This document shows, piece after piece, positions 1-6,759 of a stretch of 39,952 bases of DNA; position 1 is the stretch's first letter; each line of letters opens with the position of its first letter. Below the pieces are notes generated by a model. The model was not told where the DNA came from. It made no database searches and saw nothing but the letters and a program-made list of their open reading frames with translations. Origin of the DNA: Candidatus Bathyarchaeota archaeon (GTDB lineage Archaea > Thermoproteota > Bathyarchaeia > TCS64); contig JAOZHP010000111.1 in NCBI GenBank assembly GCA_026014815.1, positions 1 through 39,952 on the forward strand. Direction: 5' to 3'. Position numbers and translations under genes: made by a program.

Positions 1-810
1 ATAATCAGTTTTAAAAACAAAAGAGTTCTTTCGTGATTCATTATTCAATAAATACAATGGATTTTTTACATCTCTTGCCATCATAGAAGTTTCAATAGCC
101 TCTCTAAGTATAGATAATGCTGACCTGACCATAACATGATCGTATACAGCATATTTAGTGTGATAAAAACAACTAATTACAGATTCAACGACAGGAAGCT
201 CTTTGGCTTTAATAAAAAGCTCTTTAGCTTTTGTTAAGTGGAAAGCATGAAAAATTCGATCATCAATTAAACCATATTTAACACCCGAAAGTGTAGAATC
301 TCTTACTAAAAAATCGGTTCGATCTGCTCCAAAATCTGAAAATAAGATTTTATTTAGATATCGATATTCCTTATTATTATTTGTATTAACAGAGGGTGAA
401 ATAATTTTTTGAATAATATCGAATTCAATTTTGACGTTATCACATACTTCCTCAATAATATCAAGTCGTTTTTCTTCTAAACCAGGGACTCTAAAATATT
501 CTTGAAATAGTCGCTCGAAAGGCAATTCACATATATCGTGTAATAGTGCGGCATATCTTAAATATTCTAAATCAATTGAATCAAAAAACTTTAAGGTATT
601 TGCAAATCTTGTTGCGTTATGTAGGACTCCAAGGCTGTGTGAATATCGAGTATGAGTTGCACCGGGATAAATTAATTGAACGGCACCAAGTTGACTTATC
701 CACCGTAAACGTTGAAATGAATCTGTTTTTATTATTTCTCGTTCAGTTTCTGATATGTTAATATCTCCATAGATTGAATCTCTTATTCGATCAACGGTTT
801 CTATTCTCAC
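1..810 (-). CDS. HD-domain phosphohydrolase (SAMHD1/COG1078-like), 3'-truncated by window edge
   Basis: A frame of 270 codons runs without a stop from GTG at 810 to the left edge, so the C-terminus lies outside the window. The N-terminus reads as a SAMHD1-like HD hydrolase: a DSIYG opening (residues 11-15), FQRLRWISQLG (32-42), then HTRYSHSLGV (53-62) and LLHDI (89-93). H58, H91 and D92 match the metal-binding HD positions, and an F-G-A-D-R-T-D segment follows further on. Family members hydrolyse dNTPs or related nucleotides; the substrate here is unknown. An in-frame TAA lies 15 bases upstream and no ATG is available, which supports GTG. The gene is very AT-rich compared with the core genes beyond 3.4 kb, consistent with an acquired, possibly defence-related, gene (inference). 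Confidence 0.8.
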   Translation of the reverse strand, partial: MRIETVDRIRDSIYGDINISETEREIIKTDSFQRLRWISQLGAVQLIYPGATHTRYSHSLGVLHNATRFANTLKFFDSIDLEYLRYAALLHDICELPFERLFQEYFRVPGLEEKRLDIIEEVCDNVKIEFDIIQKIISPSVNTNNNKEYRYLNKILFSDFGADRTDFLVRDSTLSGVKYGLIDDRIFHAFHLTKAKELFIKAKELPVVESVISCFYHTKYAVYDHVMVRSALSILREAIETSMMARDVKNPLYLLNNESRKNSFVFKTDY

Positions 811-935
811 ACTATCAACTCTTTAATATTATTCAAATCAAGTTAATCAATGTGTTTATATAAATCTATTTATTAAGTGGGCATATTTATTATTTAAACG
901 TGGAGTTTACTCAAAGCAATATATCACCCAACAGA

Positions 936-943
936 TTTATATT
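936..943 (+). promoter_or_regulatory. TATA box for the small-gene pair starting at 975
   Basis: TTTATATT lies about 35 bases upstream of the ATG at 975, in AT-rich intergenic DNA. A purine-rich GGGAAGA about 5 bases before the ATG could be a ribosome binding site. Spacing fits an archaeal promoter with a short leader. Confidence 0.4.
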
Positions 944-974
944 TGTGTTTATGAAATCCTAGCATGGGAAGAAA

Positions 975-1286
975 ATGGTTGAAGAAATAAGTAAAAGTAA
1001 TAAAGAAGATAGTAAAAATCACTTCAAAGAAAAAATTAGGAAAACCATTGGAAGTTTTTCTATTGAGGTCACACCTTGCATAATCCCATTTACAGGCGAT
1101 CTATTTGTAGTGACATTTGCAAAGAAAAATGACTCACAATATCATAAATTTTGGATCTCAGCCAAAATGTATGAAAAATTTATTCGCAGTACAGATGAAA
1201 AGCAAATCGAACGCATTTTATATAAAAAGTTGCAGGAAAAAAAATCAACCTCAATGTTGGAATATATTACGCAGGGGGAGATATGA
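975..1286 (+). CDS. hypothetical protein, 103 aa
   Basis: I do not recognise this protein. It is lysine- and glutamate-rich with no signal peptide or membrane segment. A hydrophobic central stretch (residues 33-48, containing VTPCIIPFTGDLFVVTF) followed by charged helices suggests a small alpha/beta domain. GGGAAGA sits just before the ATG; a nearby ATG at 964 is closed after eight codons and is not the start. The stop codon overlaps the next start (ATGA at 1283-1286), so the two genes are probably translated together and may form a functional pair. Base composition is AT-rich, as in the rest of the left-hand island. Confidence 0.55.
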   Translation: MVEEISKSNKEDSKNHFKEKIRKTIGSFSIEVTPCIIPFTGDLFVVTFAKKNDSQYHKFWISAKMYEKFIRSTDEKQIERILYKKLQEKKSTSMLEYITQGEI

Positions 1287-1759
1287 TGATAGTTGATATT
1301 TCATGGATTTCTGTGGAAGTTATTAGCATAATAACTGTCGCAATCTCCTCTCTAATAGTTATAATAATTGATACGAAGCGGAAAAAGAAACAGGTCAAAA
1401 TTGAAACGTTAAAGATGGCTTTGAGGCCGACATACCCTTCAGTTAAAGAAATATTTGAAGATACAAATTATGCTATTAAGTTACGGACTAGAAGTGCGCC
1501 TGATAAAGGTCAACTGAAACGTTTACAAACAAACTTGGAAAAAAATATTCTCTGTATAAAACAAGATTATTCCGAATTTATAGAAAATGGAACTGAACTG
1601 AATTTGAAATCAGTAGCTCCAGTCATAGCTGCGATGATGGTATGTGTATATATAGATGAAGACTACCACAATTTACTTTTAAATCAAAACAAATTAGATC
1701 AATATGTAGATTTTATTTCCAAGTTTCATGAAGAATTAAAAAAAATTTTATTAAAATAA
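1283..1759 (+). CDS. hypothetical membrane-anchored protein, 158 aa
   Basis: Unrecognised. One strongly hydrophobic helix (about residues 11-29) is followed by a basic KRKKKQ cluster, so the protein is probably N-terminally anchored with the remaining ~125 residues in the cytoplasm (positive-inside rule). The soluble part looks helical and charged. The ATGA overlap with the upstream gene indicates translational coupling. A two-gene unit of a small soluble protein plus a single-pass membrane protein beside an HD hydrolase is the kind of layout seen in accessory or defence loci, but nothing in the sequence proves such a role. Confidence 0.55.
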   Translation: MMIVDISWISVEVISIITVAISSLIVIIIDTKRKKKQVKIETLKMALRPTYPSVKEIFEDTNYAIKLRTRSAPDKGQLKRLQTNLEKNILCIKQDYSEFIENGTELNLKSVAPVIAAMMVCVYIDEDYHNLLLNQNKLDQYVDFISKFHEELKKILLK

Positions 1760-1855
1760 GCGCGTACCAGATTACTAGCGAGAAAGCGGCACTCTTAATA
1801 TTATCGAAATGTCACTAGATTATTGGTATTTACGTAAATAATTCTGCTAATTTAC

Positions 1856-2080
1856 CTAATGAATTTTTTTTAAAAAAAGATTAATCCAACATTTTCTTGG
1901 ATATATTATACTTGGGTCATCATAATGGCTTCTAGGCCTAATTCTGAAATGGATATATGGACTTACAGAAGCAATAACTAGCAATTCTGTAGCCTCAGTT
2001 GATTTTTCTGTAGCTCTCCATGTGGAATAAGTTACGATTACCATCAACATAGAAATGATTATTGTTGTTATTTGATCCAT
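1856..2080 (-). pseudogene. remnant of a small single-TM protein, frameshifted
   Basis: The first ~50 codons look genuine: an N-terminal hydrophobic helix (residues 4-17), then W-R-A-T-E-K-S-T-E-A-T-E-L-L and S-P-Y-I-H-F. This pattern is familiar from prokaryotic membrane-anchored hypothetical proteins. GGAGAT lies about 13 bases upstream of the ATG. After residue ~58 the frame degenerates, but moving one frame at about 1900-1910 gives Y-I-Q-E-N-V-G-L, the continuation expected in this family, and that frame also stops soon after. I infer a decayed or truncated gene; a sequencing error cannot be excluded. Confidence 0.4.
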
Positions 2081-2084
2081 GTAA

Positions 2085-2222
2085 TTTAGAATATCTCCTG
2101 TCTGCTAGTGCCTTCTTGATGGTTGGTTTGGCGTCTACCTTGTGGGGGATGTGGTAGGGGATGCCCTGGGGGTAGTACCCATGGAGCAAGTCCCTGCCGG
2201 CACGCGCTAGTGCTCACGCATT
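2085..2222. other. GC-rich patch inside the AT-rich island
   Basis: This stretch is abruptly richer in G and C than the DNA on both sides. On the minus strand one frame contains V-D-A-K-P-T-I-K-K-A-L-A-D-R-R-Y-S-K-L, which looks like real coding sequence in the codon style of the core genes, but it has no recognisable start or domain. It may be the tail of a disrupted gene or the edge of a former mobile element. The rest of the 1760-2223 gap outside the remnant at 1856-2080 shows no gene that I can support. Confidence 0.3.
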
Positions 2223-2223
2223 T

Positions 2224-2538
2224 TTATGCAACGTAGAACATCCAGTTCTTCTTTGTTTGCTCTTCTTTCTCAGCCAAAATAGACTCCCCTTCCTTTAATC
2301 TTCGGAGTATAAAGTCGCATACAAATTCTGGGCATTCCTTGAACATTTGAACCATAGTTTTCAAAAGCATTTCCTCTTCTGGCAGAAGATCCTGTAACAT
2401 TCTATCGAGACCGATGAATAAAATCATTTCAATATAAGCAGATTCGTTAGGAAGTTCATCTCCTAGAATATAGTTGATAAGCTTCTTGAAGGCATTTACT
2501 TTTTTAATAGTTTCTTCCGAAATCTCAATTTTTCCCAT
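2224..2538 (-). CDS. hypothetical helical protein, 104 aa
   Basis: Not assigned to a known family with confidence. The sequence is helical and acidic: E-E-T-I-K-K-V-N-A-F near the start, an amphipathic centre with L-F-I-G-L-D-R-M-L-Q-D-L-L-P, and a charged C-terminus. This resembles small archaeal proteins annotated as helix-rich or ribbon-helix-helix-like regulators. I chose the ATG at 2538 rather than a GTG five codons earlier because AGGTGG lies about 11 bases before the ATG, while the GTG has no such signal. It has no co-directional partner close by. It could be half of a toxin-antitoxin or defence unit, but no partner is visible. Confidence 0.5.
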   Translation of the reverse strand: MGKIEISEETIKKVNAFKKLINYILGDELPNESAYIEMILFIGLDRMLQDLLPEEEMLLKTMVQMFKECPEFVCDFILRRLKEGESILAEKEEQTKKNWMFYVA

Positions 2539-2865
2539 CTTTAACAAAGCCACCTTTTAATGGTGTTTATCACCGATTAAGTGTTACGTGTGTGTAACGC
2601 AAATGCATCACCGCAAAAAACTTACGAGAAAAAAAGATAGAGGATAGTTAGCTGCCTGTACTTTTTTGACTGCAGATATTTTTCTACAATCTTTGCTGAT
2701 TCAATTATAGGTACAAATTTGAGCGTTACTAATCCTATCCAGAAGAGTGTATCGTTCGCTACTTGCTCTGAAGTTACTTCTACTACCTAAGCCCATGGTT
2801 TTTCCAGCCACAAGGCGATGTGTTTATCCCATTCCCCGTTTATCCTAGTAAATGGTGATCTCTGT
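2539..2865. other. non-coding stretch with a possible membrane-gene remnant
   Basis: No standard gene is present. On the minus strand an open frame of about 55 codons (2622-2789) encodes a membrane-like sequence including F-W-I-G-L-V-T-L-K-F-V-P-I-I and K-I-V-E-K-Y-L-Q-S-K-K-Y, bounded upstream by a TAG and with no ATG, GTG or TTG. It may be a decayed gene piece. The DNA next to 2580 contains TGTTACGTGTGTGTAACG, an imperfect inverted repeat upstream of the 2538 start that could bind a regulator. Confidence 0.3.
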
Positions 2866-3102
2866 ATGCCTAGCCCAGCCTATTTAAAGTGCAGTAACCC
2901 CGGTTGTGGGAAACTGAACCCGGTATACGGGGACATAGTCCCCGATACGGAGTACAACTGTGTTTTCTGTGGACGCCTGTTCAAAGCCCCAACAAAAACC
3001 AATATTGAAACAATTGATACAAAGAAGCAAAGCCGTGGAAAAAAACCCATACAGAAAGAAAGCCGCCCACAGAACAGAAACCTAAGGAAACCCATGAACT
3101 AA
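2866..3102 (+). CDS. small zinc-ribbon protein, 78 aa
   Basis: The N-terminal half is a zinc ribbon with a C-x4-C knuckle (CSNPGC) and a C-x2-C knuckle (CVFCG), separated by N-P-V-Y-G-D-I-V-P-D-T. The C-terminal half is a basic, lysine- and arginine-rich tail, which suggests nucleic-acid or ribosome contact. I start at the ATG at 2866, with GGTGAT seven bases upstream; an ATG at 2818 would add 16 unconserved-looking residues. The function is unknown. It stands alone between two apparently gene-poor gaps, and the zinc-ribbon part is less AT-rich than its surroundings. Confidence 0.5.
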   Translation: MPSPAYLKCSNPGCGKLNPVYGDIVPDTEYNCVFCGRLFKAPTKTNIETIDTKKQSRGKKPIQKESRPQNRNLRKPMN

Positions 3103-3427
3103 CCTCTCCTATTCTCTAAGATTCATAAAAGACAACCAGAGTAAAGAGTTACGGAAGAGATGATGGAATTATTCATTTTTTTGCTATGCTTGTTTGATGA
3201 ACAGCATTACCTCATATAGGTCTATGTCTGGTATACATCCCTGATAAGTTAATAGGAAAAATACACTAGCAGGTACAATGTAGTAACCTACTATTTCGCT
3301 AACAAAGAACAGGTAGCCCTTTTCTCCAAGATTCCCAGTAACAAGGAACCAAAAAATTTTTTCTCAATATTACAGGTTACTTGAAACAAGCCGTCAACGT
3401 TATCAGAGAAGCCAACACATCAAACCC
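3103..3427. other. gene-poor gap with a startless membrane-like frame
   Basis: No complete gene was found. On the minus strand 3184-3363 is open for 59 codons and reads as a hydrophobic membrane sequence (V-S-E-I-V-G-Y-Y-I-V-P-A-S-V-F-F-L-L) ending K-Q-A then TAG, but a TGA precedes it and it lacks ATG, GTG and TTG. It may be the 3' part of a disrupted gene. A perfect AAAAAATTTTTT palindrome is at 3351-3362. The last ~60 bases before dph6 must contain its promoter, though no clear TATA box stands out. Confidence 0.3.
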
Positions 3428-4102
3428 ATGCGCCTAGCAGCACTCTTCAGCGGCGGAAAAGACAGCACATACGCCGCGAGACTCATGGAACTAGAAGGCC
3501 ACGAAGTACAATACCTCGTCTCCATGAGATCCAAGAACCCTGACAGCTACATGTTCCACACCGTAAACATCGACATCACCAGCCTCCAGGCAGAGACATG
3601 GGAAAAAGAATACGTCTCAGCCGAGACGGAAGGCATCAAAGAACAAGAGTTGATAGACCTAAAGACAACATTAATGGAGCTTGACATCGAGGGAGTCATC
3701 ACCGGCGCCATCGCCTCCAATTACCAACAAGAACGCATAGACAAATTATGCCATGAACTGGACTTGGTTCACTTCTCACCACTATGGGGAAGAAACCGCG
3801 TCGAACTACTCTGGGAAATGCATGAAACAGGCATGAGCATCATCTTCTCCGCAGTCGCCGCGCAAGGCTTAGACGAAACATGGCTAGGCACAAGCCTAGA
3901 CGAAGTCAAAATAGACCGCCTAGAGAAACTCTACAGCAAGTACAGCGTAGACCCCTGCGGTGAGGGAGGAGAATACGAGAGCCTCGTAGTTGACGCCCCA
4001 TGGTTTAAACAGAGAATCGAGGTCATCGACGCCCAGAGGACGTGGGACGGGGTCAGCGGTAGGTATATCATAGCCGAGGCACGGCTCGTCCCCAAATATT
4101 GA
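3428..4102 (+). CDS. dph6: diphthine--ammonia ligase (Dph6), ATP-pyrophosphatase family
   Basis: The last step of diphthamide synthesis on elongation factor 2 is ATP-dependent amidation of diphthine with ammonia, and Dph6 catalyses it. The 224-residue length matches stand-alone archaeal Dph6. The PP-loop motif SGGKDS is at residues 8-13, followed by family landmarks G-A-I-A-S-N-Y-Q, L-W-G-R-N-R, and near the end D-P-C-G-E-G-G-E-Y-E-S. This is where the core-like, more GC-rich part of the window begins. The gene is followed by a 180-base gap before thrS, so it may be transcribed alone. Both neighbours act in translation. Confidence 0.92.
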   Translation: MRLAALFSGGKDSTYAARLMELEGHEVQYLVSMRSKNPDSYMFHTVNIDITSLQAETWEKEYVSAETEGIKEQELIDLKTTLMELDIEGVITGAIASNYQQERIDKLCHELDLVHFSPLWGRNRVELLWEMHETGMSIIFSAVAAQGLDETWLGTSLDEVKIDRLEKLYSKYSVDPCGEGGEYESLVVDAPWFKQRIEVIDAQRTWDGVSGRYIIAEARLVPKY

Positions 4103-4178
4103 TGCATAAAGATTAAAAAGGTCAAAGCCGTCAACAGGGGTTAGAGGAGAAAGCGGTGATGTCCCGCCAAACAGTTTA

Positions 4179-4195
4179 GGCCCACGGGCCCTTTT
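4179..4195 (+). terminator. possible terminator hairpin between dph6 and thrS
   Basis: GGCCCACGGGCC (4179-4190) can fold as a short GC-only stem and is followed by CTTTT. The 4103-4282 gap otherwise shows A-rich DNA just after dph6 and no small gene or convincing C/D-box RNA. Confidence 0.3.
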
Positions 4196-4282
4196 CATAT
4201 CTGTTAGACGCTCCTCCGCTGCAAACAACAAACCCAGCGGAAGCATTAGACATCGCCACTATCCCTTGGAAGTGTATAGAAA

Positions 4283-5731
4283 ATGAGCGAGAAAAAAGAG
4301 GAAGTAGTATCAGAGGCACTCAAAGCTGAGGAACAGCTCAGGAGCCAATGGTACATACTAGACACCGACGGAAAGCTCTGGGAGTTCGACCAATTCGACT
4401 TCAAGGGCCATGACAACCTCCGCAAATTCAGCGGATACGAGTACGAGAAAGACCGAACCGTCACACGAACACCTCCCCACGTCGATCTCATGAGAAGCCT
4501 GGAGCTAGTAGACTACGAGCCAGCATCCGATCCAGGGAACTTCCGTTACTACCCCAAGGGAAGAATGATCAAAGCGCTGCTAGAAGAATATGTCACCAGC
4601 ATGGTGCACGAGTACGGCGGAATGGAGGTGGAAACCCCGCTCATGTACAGCATGGAGCACCCCACCCTCAAATCATACCTCAACAGATTCCCAGCACGCC
4701 AATACACCATCGAGTCAGATGACACCCGGTACTTCATGAGGTTCGCCGCATGCTTCGGCCAATTCCTCATAGCCCACGACGCCACCATCAGCTACAAGAA
4801 CCTACCCCTGAAGATCTACGAGATGACCAGATACAGCTTCAGAAGAGAGCAACGGGGAGAGCTAACCGGACTCAGACGCCTCAGATCGTTCACCATGCCA
4901 GACGTTCACGCCATCTGCCGAGACCTAGAACAGGCAAAAGAAGAGTACAAGGTCAGGTTCAAGCTCAGTCAGGACGTCCTCCAAGGCATCGGCTTCGACA
5001 AAAGCGACTACGAGCTAGCCATCAGGATGGTCAGAGACTTCTGGGACGAGAACCAAGACCTAGTGAAAGACCTAGCTAAGGAACACGGCAAACCCGTGCT
5101 CATCGAGATGTGGAACGAGCGGTTCTTCTACTACATAGTCAAGTGGGACATGAACTTCGTTGACAATCTGGACAAGGCGTCAGCGCTCGCCACCGACCAG
5201 ATCGACGTCGAGAACGGTGAACGCTACGACATAAAGTACATGGACGAGGACGGATCAACCAAACACCCCTACATACTCCACTGCAGCCCATCTGGTGCCA
5301 TCGAACGAGACATCTACGGGCTCCTAGAGAAGGCGGCCTTCGACATGAAGAAAGGCATCAAACCGTCACTACCCCTATGGCTGGCACCCACCCAAGTCAG
5401 GATCATCCCTGTGAGCCACGAGTACACCCCCGCCGCTGACAAGATACGCGAAGAGTTCAACAAGGTCCGCGTTGACATCGACAACAGGGACGAGACCGTT
5501 GGCAAGAAGATCAGGGACGCCGAGAAAGAGTGGATACCCTACATAATCGTCGTAGGCGAGAAAGAGGCAGGGCTAAACGAGTACCCGGTACGCGTCCGAG
5601 GACAGAAGAACCCTGAAAAGATGAGTATATCCTCGTTACAGGAAAAGATCCATGCAGTGACCGGTGACAAGCCTTACAGGCCGGTCCCCGTGCCAATATA
5701 CTTACAACAAAGACCCAAGTTCGTGGGCTAG
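4283..5731 (+). CDS. thrS: threonyl-tRNA synthetase, catalytic type without N-terminal editing domain
   Basis: Charges tRNA-Thr with threonine. Residues ~85-360 form the class II catalytic core, with motif 2 around 184-206 ([11 protein letters not shown]). C157, H209 and H333 are placed like the three ligands of the active-site zinc that selects threonine. Residues ~368-465 are the anticodon-binding domain. At 482 residues the protein is well short of usual archaeal ThrRS (about 600+). It begins with a charged ~60-residue segment where the D-aminoacyl-deacylase-like editing domain should be. Split ThrRS systems, with separate catalytic and editing proteins, are known in some Crenarchaeota, and this matches their catalytic form. 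No editing partner is encoded in this window. The stop overlaps the convergent gene at 5728 by four bases. Confidence 0.92.
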   Translation: MSEKKEEVVSEALKAEEQLRSQWYILDTDGKLWEFDQFDFKGHDNLRKFSGYEYEKDRTVTRTPPHVDLMRSLELVDYEPASDPGNFRYYPKGRMIKALLEEYVTSMVHEYGGMEVETPLMYSMEHPTLKSYLNRFPARQYTIESDDTRYFMRFAACFGQFLIAHDATISYKNLPLKIYEMTRYSFRREQRGELTGLRRLRSFTMPDVHAICRDLEQAKEEYKVRFKLSQDVLQGIGFDKSDYELAIRMVRDFWDENQDLVKDLAKEHGKPVLIEMWNERFFYYIVKWDMNFVDNLDKASALATDQIDVENGERYDIKYMDEDGSTKHPYILHCSPSGAIERDIYGLLEKAAFDMKKGIKPSLPLWLAPTQVRIIPVSHEYTPAADKIREEFNKVRVDIDNRDETVGKKIRDAEKEWIPYIIVVGEKEAGLNEYPVRVRGQKNPEKMSISSLQEKIHAVTGDKPYRPVPVPIYLQQRPKFVG

Positions 5732-5937
5732 CTTATCCCGTGACGCCATTTTTCTATCTGAGCGTCTTTCTTATTTCCTTTCTTAAACTCCTTGTAATGG
5801 TCCTTGCATAGGTAAGCGCGTTTAATACCTTCAACGTCAAGGCCGGCGTTCTTTGCTTTAGCGATGTTCACAGAACGTATTGCGTCAAGCTCACAGTTAT
5901 TGCAGCTGCACTTTGTGCCTTTGCTTATACGACCCAT
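5728..5937 (-). CDS. small cysteine-rich protein, 69 aa, probable zinc binder
   Basis: Unrecognised. A C-x-C-x2-C knuckle (K-C-S-C-N-N-C) near residue 10 and a C-x2-H (C-K-D-H) in the second half would form a compact treble-clef or zinc-ribbon-like site. Between them is a helix, [11 protein letters not shown], and the C-terminus is basic, which suggests RNA or DNA contact. It lies convergent to thrS, sharing four bases with its stop. The next gene upstream on this strand starts at 6304, so it could be the last gene of that unit, although a 58-base gap with a T-rich stretch separates them. Confidence 0.6.
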   Translation of the reverse strand: MGRISKGTKCSCNNCELDAIRSVNIAKAKNAGLDVEGIKRAYLCKDHYKEFKKGNKKDAQIEKWRHGIS

Positions 5938-5995
5938 AGTTATCGGATAAACTGGGCGGAAGGCGACGTATAAAAGTAGTTAAAAAAGGAGGGGC

Positions 5996-6304
5996 TTAAT
6001 CGATCCTTTCCAGCTTGAACACAACGGGCTTCCTACCATCGGTGCAACTACTAAACATCACACCGTTCTTGCCCACCCACCGGAAGTTCCCGTTTTTTCG
6101 TAGATGATTATAGTCACGGAAAATGTCTCGGAACGCCCAGCCGCAGAAATCTGGTGGACAGTTATCACCCTCCAGGATGAATTCTTCTCCCTCTTTATAC
6201 CTTGAACATGGATTTCTACCACGCAGGCTCTCAGGGACGTTGTCTCCAAAGATATCCTCCTTGGAGAACGTTTTGATGACAGTCACCTTGACGCGGCTTA
6301 TCAT
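5996..6304 (-). CDS. TIGR04076 family protein, 102 aa (second copy)
   Basis: Matches the small TIGR04076 family by eye: an opening K-V-T-V-I-K-T-F, a Cys in N-P-C-S-R-Y-K-E-G-E-E-F, P-D-F-C-G-W-A-F-R-D-I, and the closing S-C-T-D-G-R-K-P-V-V-F-K-L-E-R. The conserved cysteines suggest metal or redox chemistry, but no function is established for the family. It overlaps the upstream paralogue by four bases (ATGA-type overlap at 6301-6304), so the two are one operon and possibly a heterodimer. The C-terminal half carries two cysteines, in FCGW and SCTD, at the same places as its partner. Confidence 0.8.
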   Translation of the reverse strand: MISRVKVTVIKTFSKEDIFGDNVPESLRGRNPCSRYKEGEEFILEGDNCPPDFCGWAFRDIFRDYNHLRKNGNFRWVGKNGVMFSSCTDGRKPVVFKLERID

Positions 6305-6618
6305 TGGTCATCCTCCAGTTTCTCTATCTGGAAAACTACTGGACGCATCCCATCGGTGCAGGTAACCCAGTTGGGGGTCATCCCGTACCAGTTCTCGCTG
6401 TCGTTGAAGTTTATTGTAACGAGGTCTTTCTGGATGTCCGCGTACGCCCAGTGACAGAAACCCTCGGGACACCGGACTCCATCAGTAATGAACTCCTGTC
6501 CCAACTCGAAATTAGGGCAAGGACTCTTGAACGTAGATGGGAAATACTCAGGCACTTCCCCGTCGAACACTTCCTCGGCTGTAAACTTTTTCACGACAGT
6601 TATCTTCATTTTAGCCAA
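6301..6618 (-). CDS. TIGR04076 family protein, 105 aa (first copy)
   Basis: Paralogue of the next gene downstream, with the same layout: K-I-T-V-V-K-K-F-T at the start, S-P-C-P-N-F-E-L-G-Q-E-F, P-E-G-F-C-H-W-A-Y-A-D-I, and T-C-T-D-G-M-R-P-V-V-F-Q. Three cysteine positions are shared between the copies, while the Cys-following residue in the middle motif differs (FCHW here, FCGW there). TATA-like DNA (ACTTATATTTTG on the minus strand near 6705-6716) lies about 90 bases upstream, and an A/T-rich ATAAAAATTGG is closer to the start. Function is unknown; tandem arrangement argues for a joint role. Confidence 0.8.
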   Translation of the reverse strand: MAKMKITVVKKFTAEEVFDGEVPEYFPSTFKSPCPNFELGQEFITDGVRCPEGFCHWAYADIQKDLVTINFNDSENWYGMTPNWVTCTDGMRPVVFQIEKLEDDQ

Positions 6619-6759
6619 TTTTTATTCCTCAGATTATCTTAGATCCAGTGAGACCATGAAAAACTCCAGGGTCCACCGATAACCTTCCTAAGACCCTTAC
6701 TTTAAGCAAAATATAAGTGATTTTCAAAACCGATACTGACGTTTCAGCAATGGTTACGA

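Noticed and set aside
2090-2220. TnpB/IS605 element end
   Set aside because: GC-rich and possibly mobile-element-derived, but no transposase motif, no target duplication and no terminal repeat could be recognised.
3920-4246. A 108-codon minus-strand frame over the end of dph6
   Set aside because: It is antisense to the conserved Dph6 C-terminus and has no recognisable domain; treated as a shadow.
4103-4282. Possible C/D-box or other structured RNA upstream of thrS
   Set aside because: A GTGATGT resembles a C box but no matching D box or pairing was found; only the short GC stem at 4179-4190 is supported.
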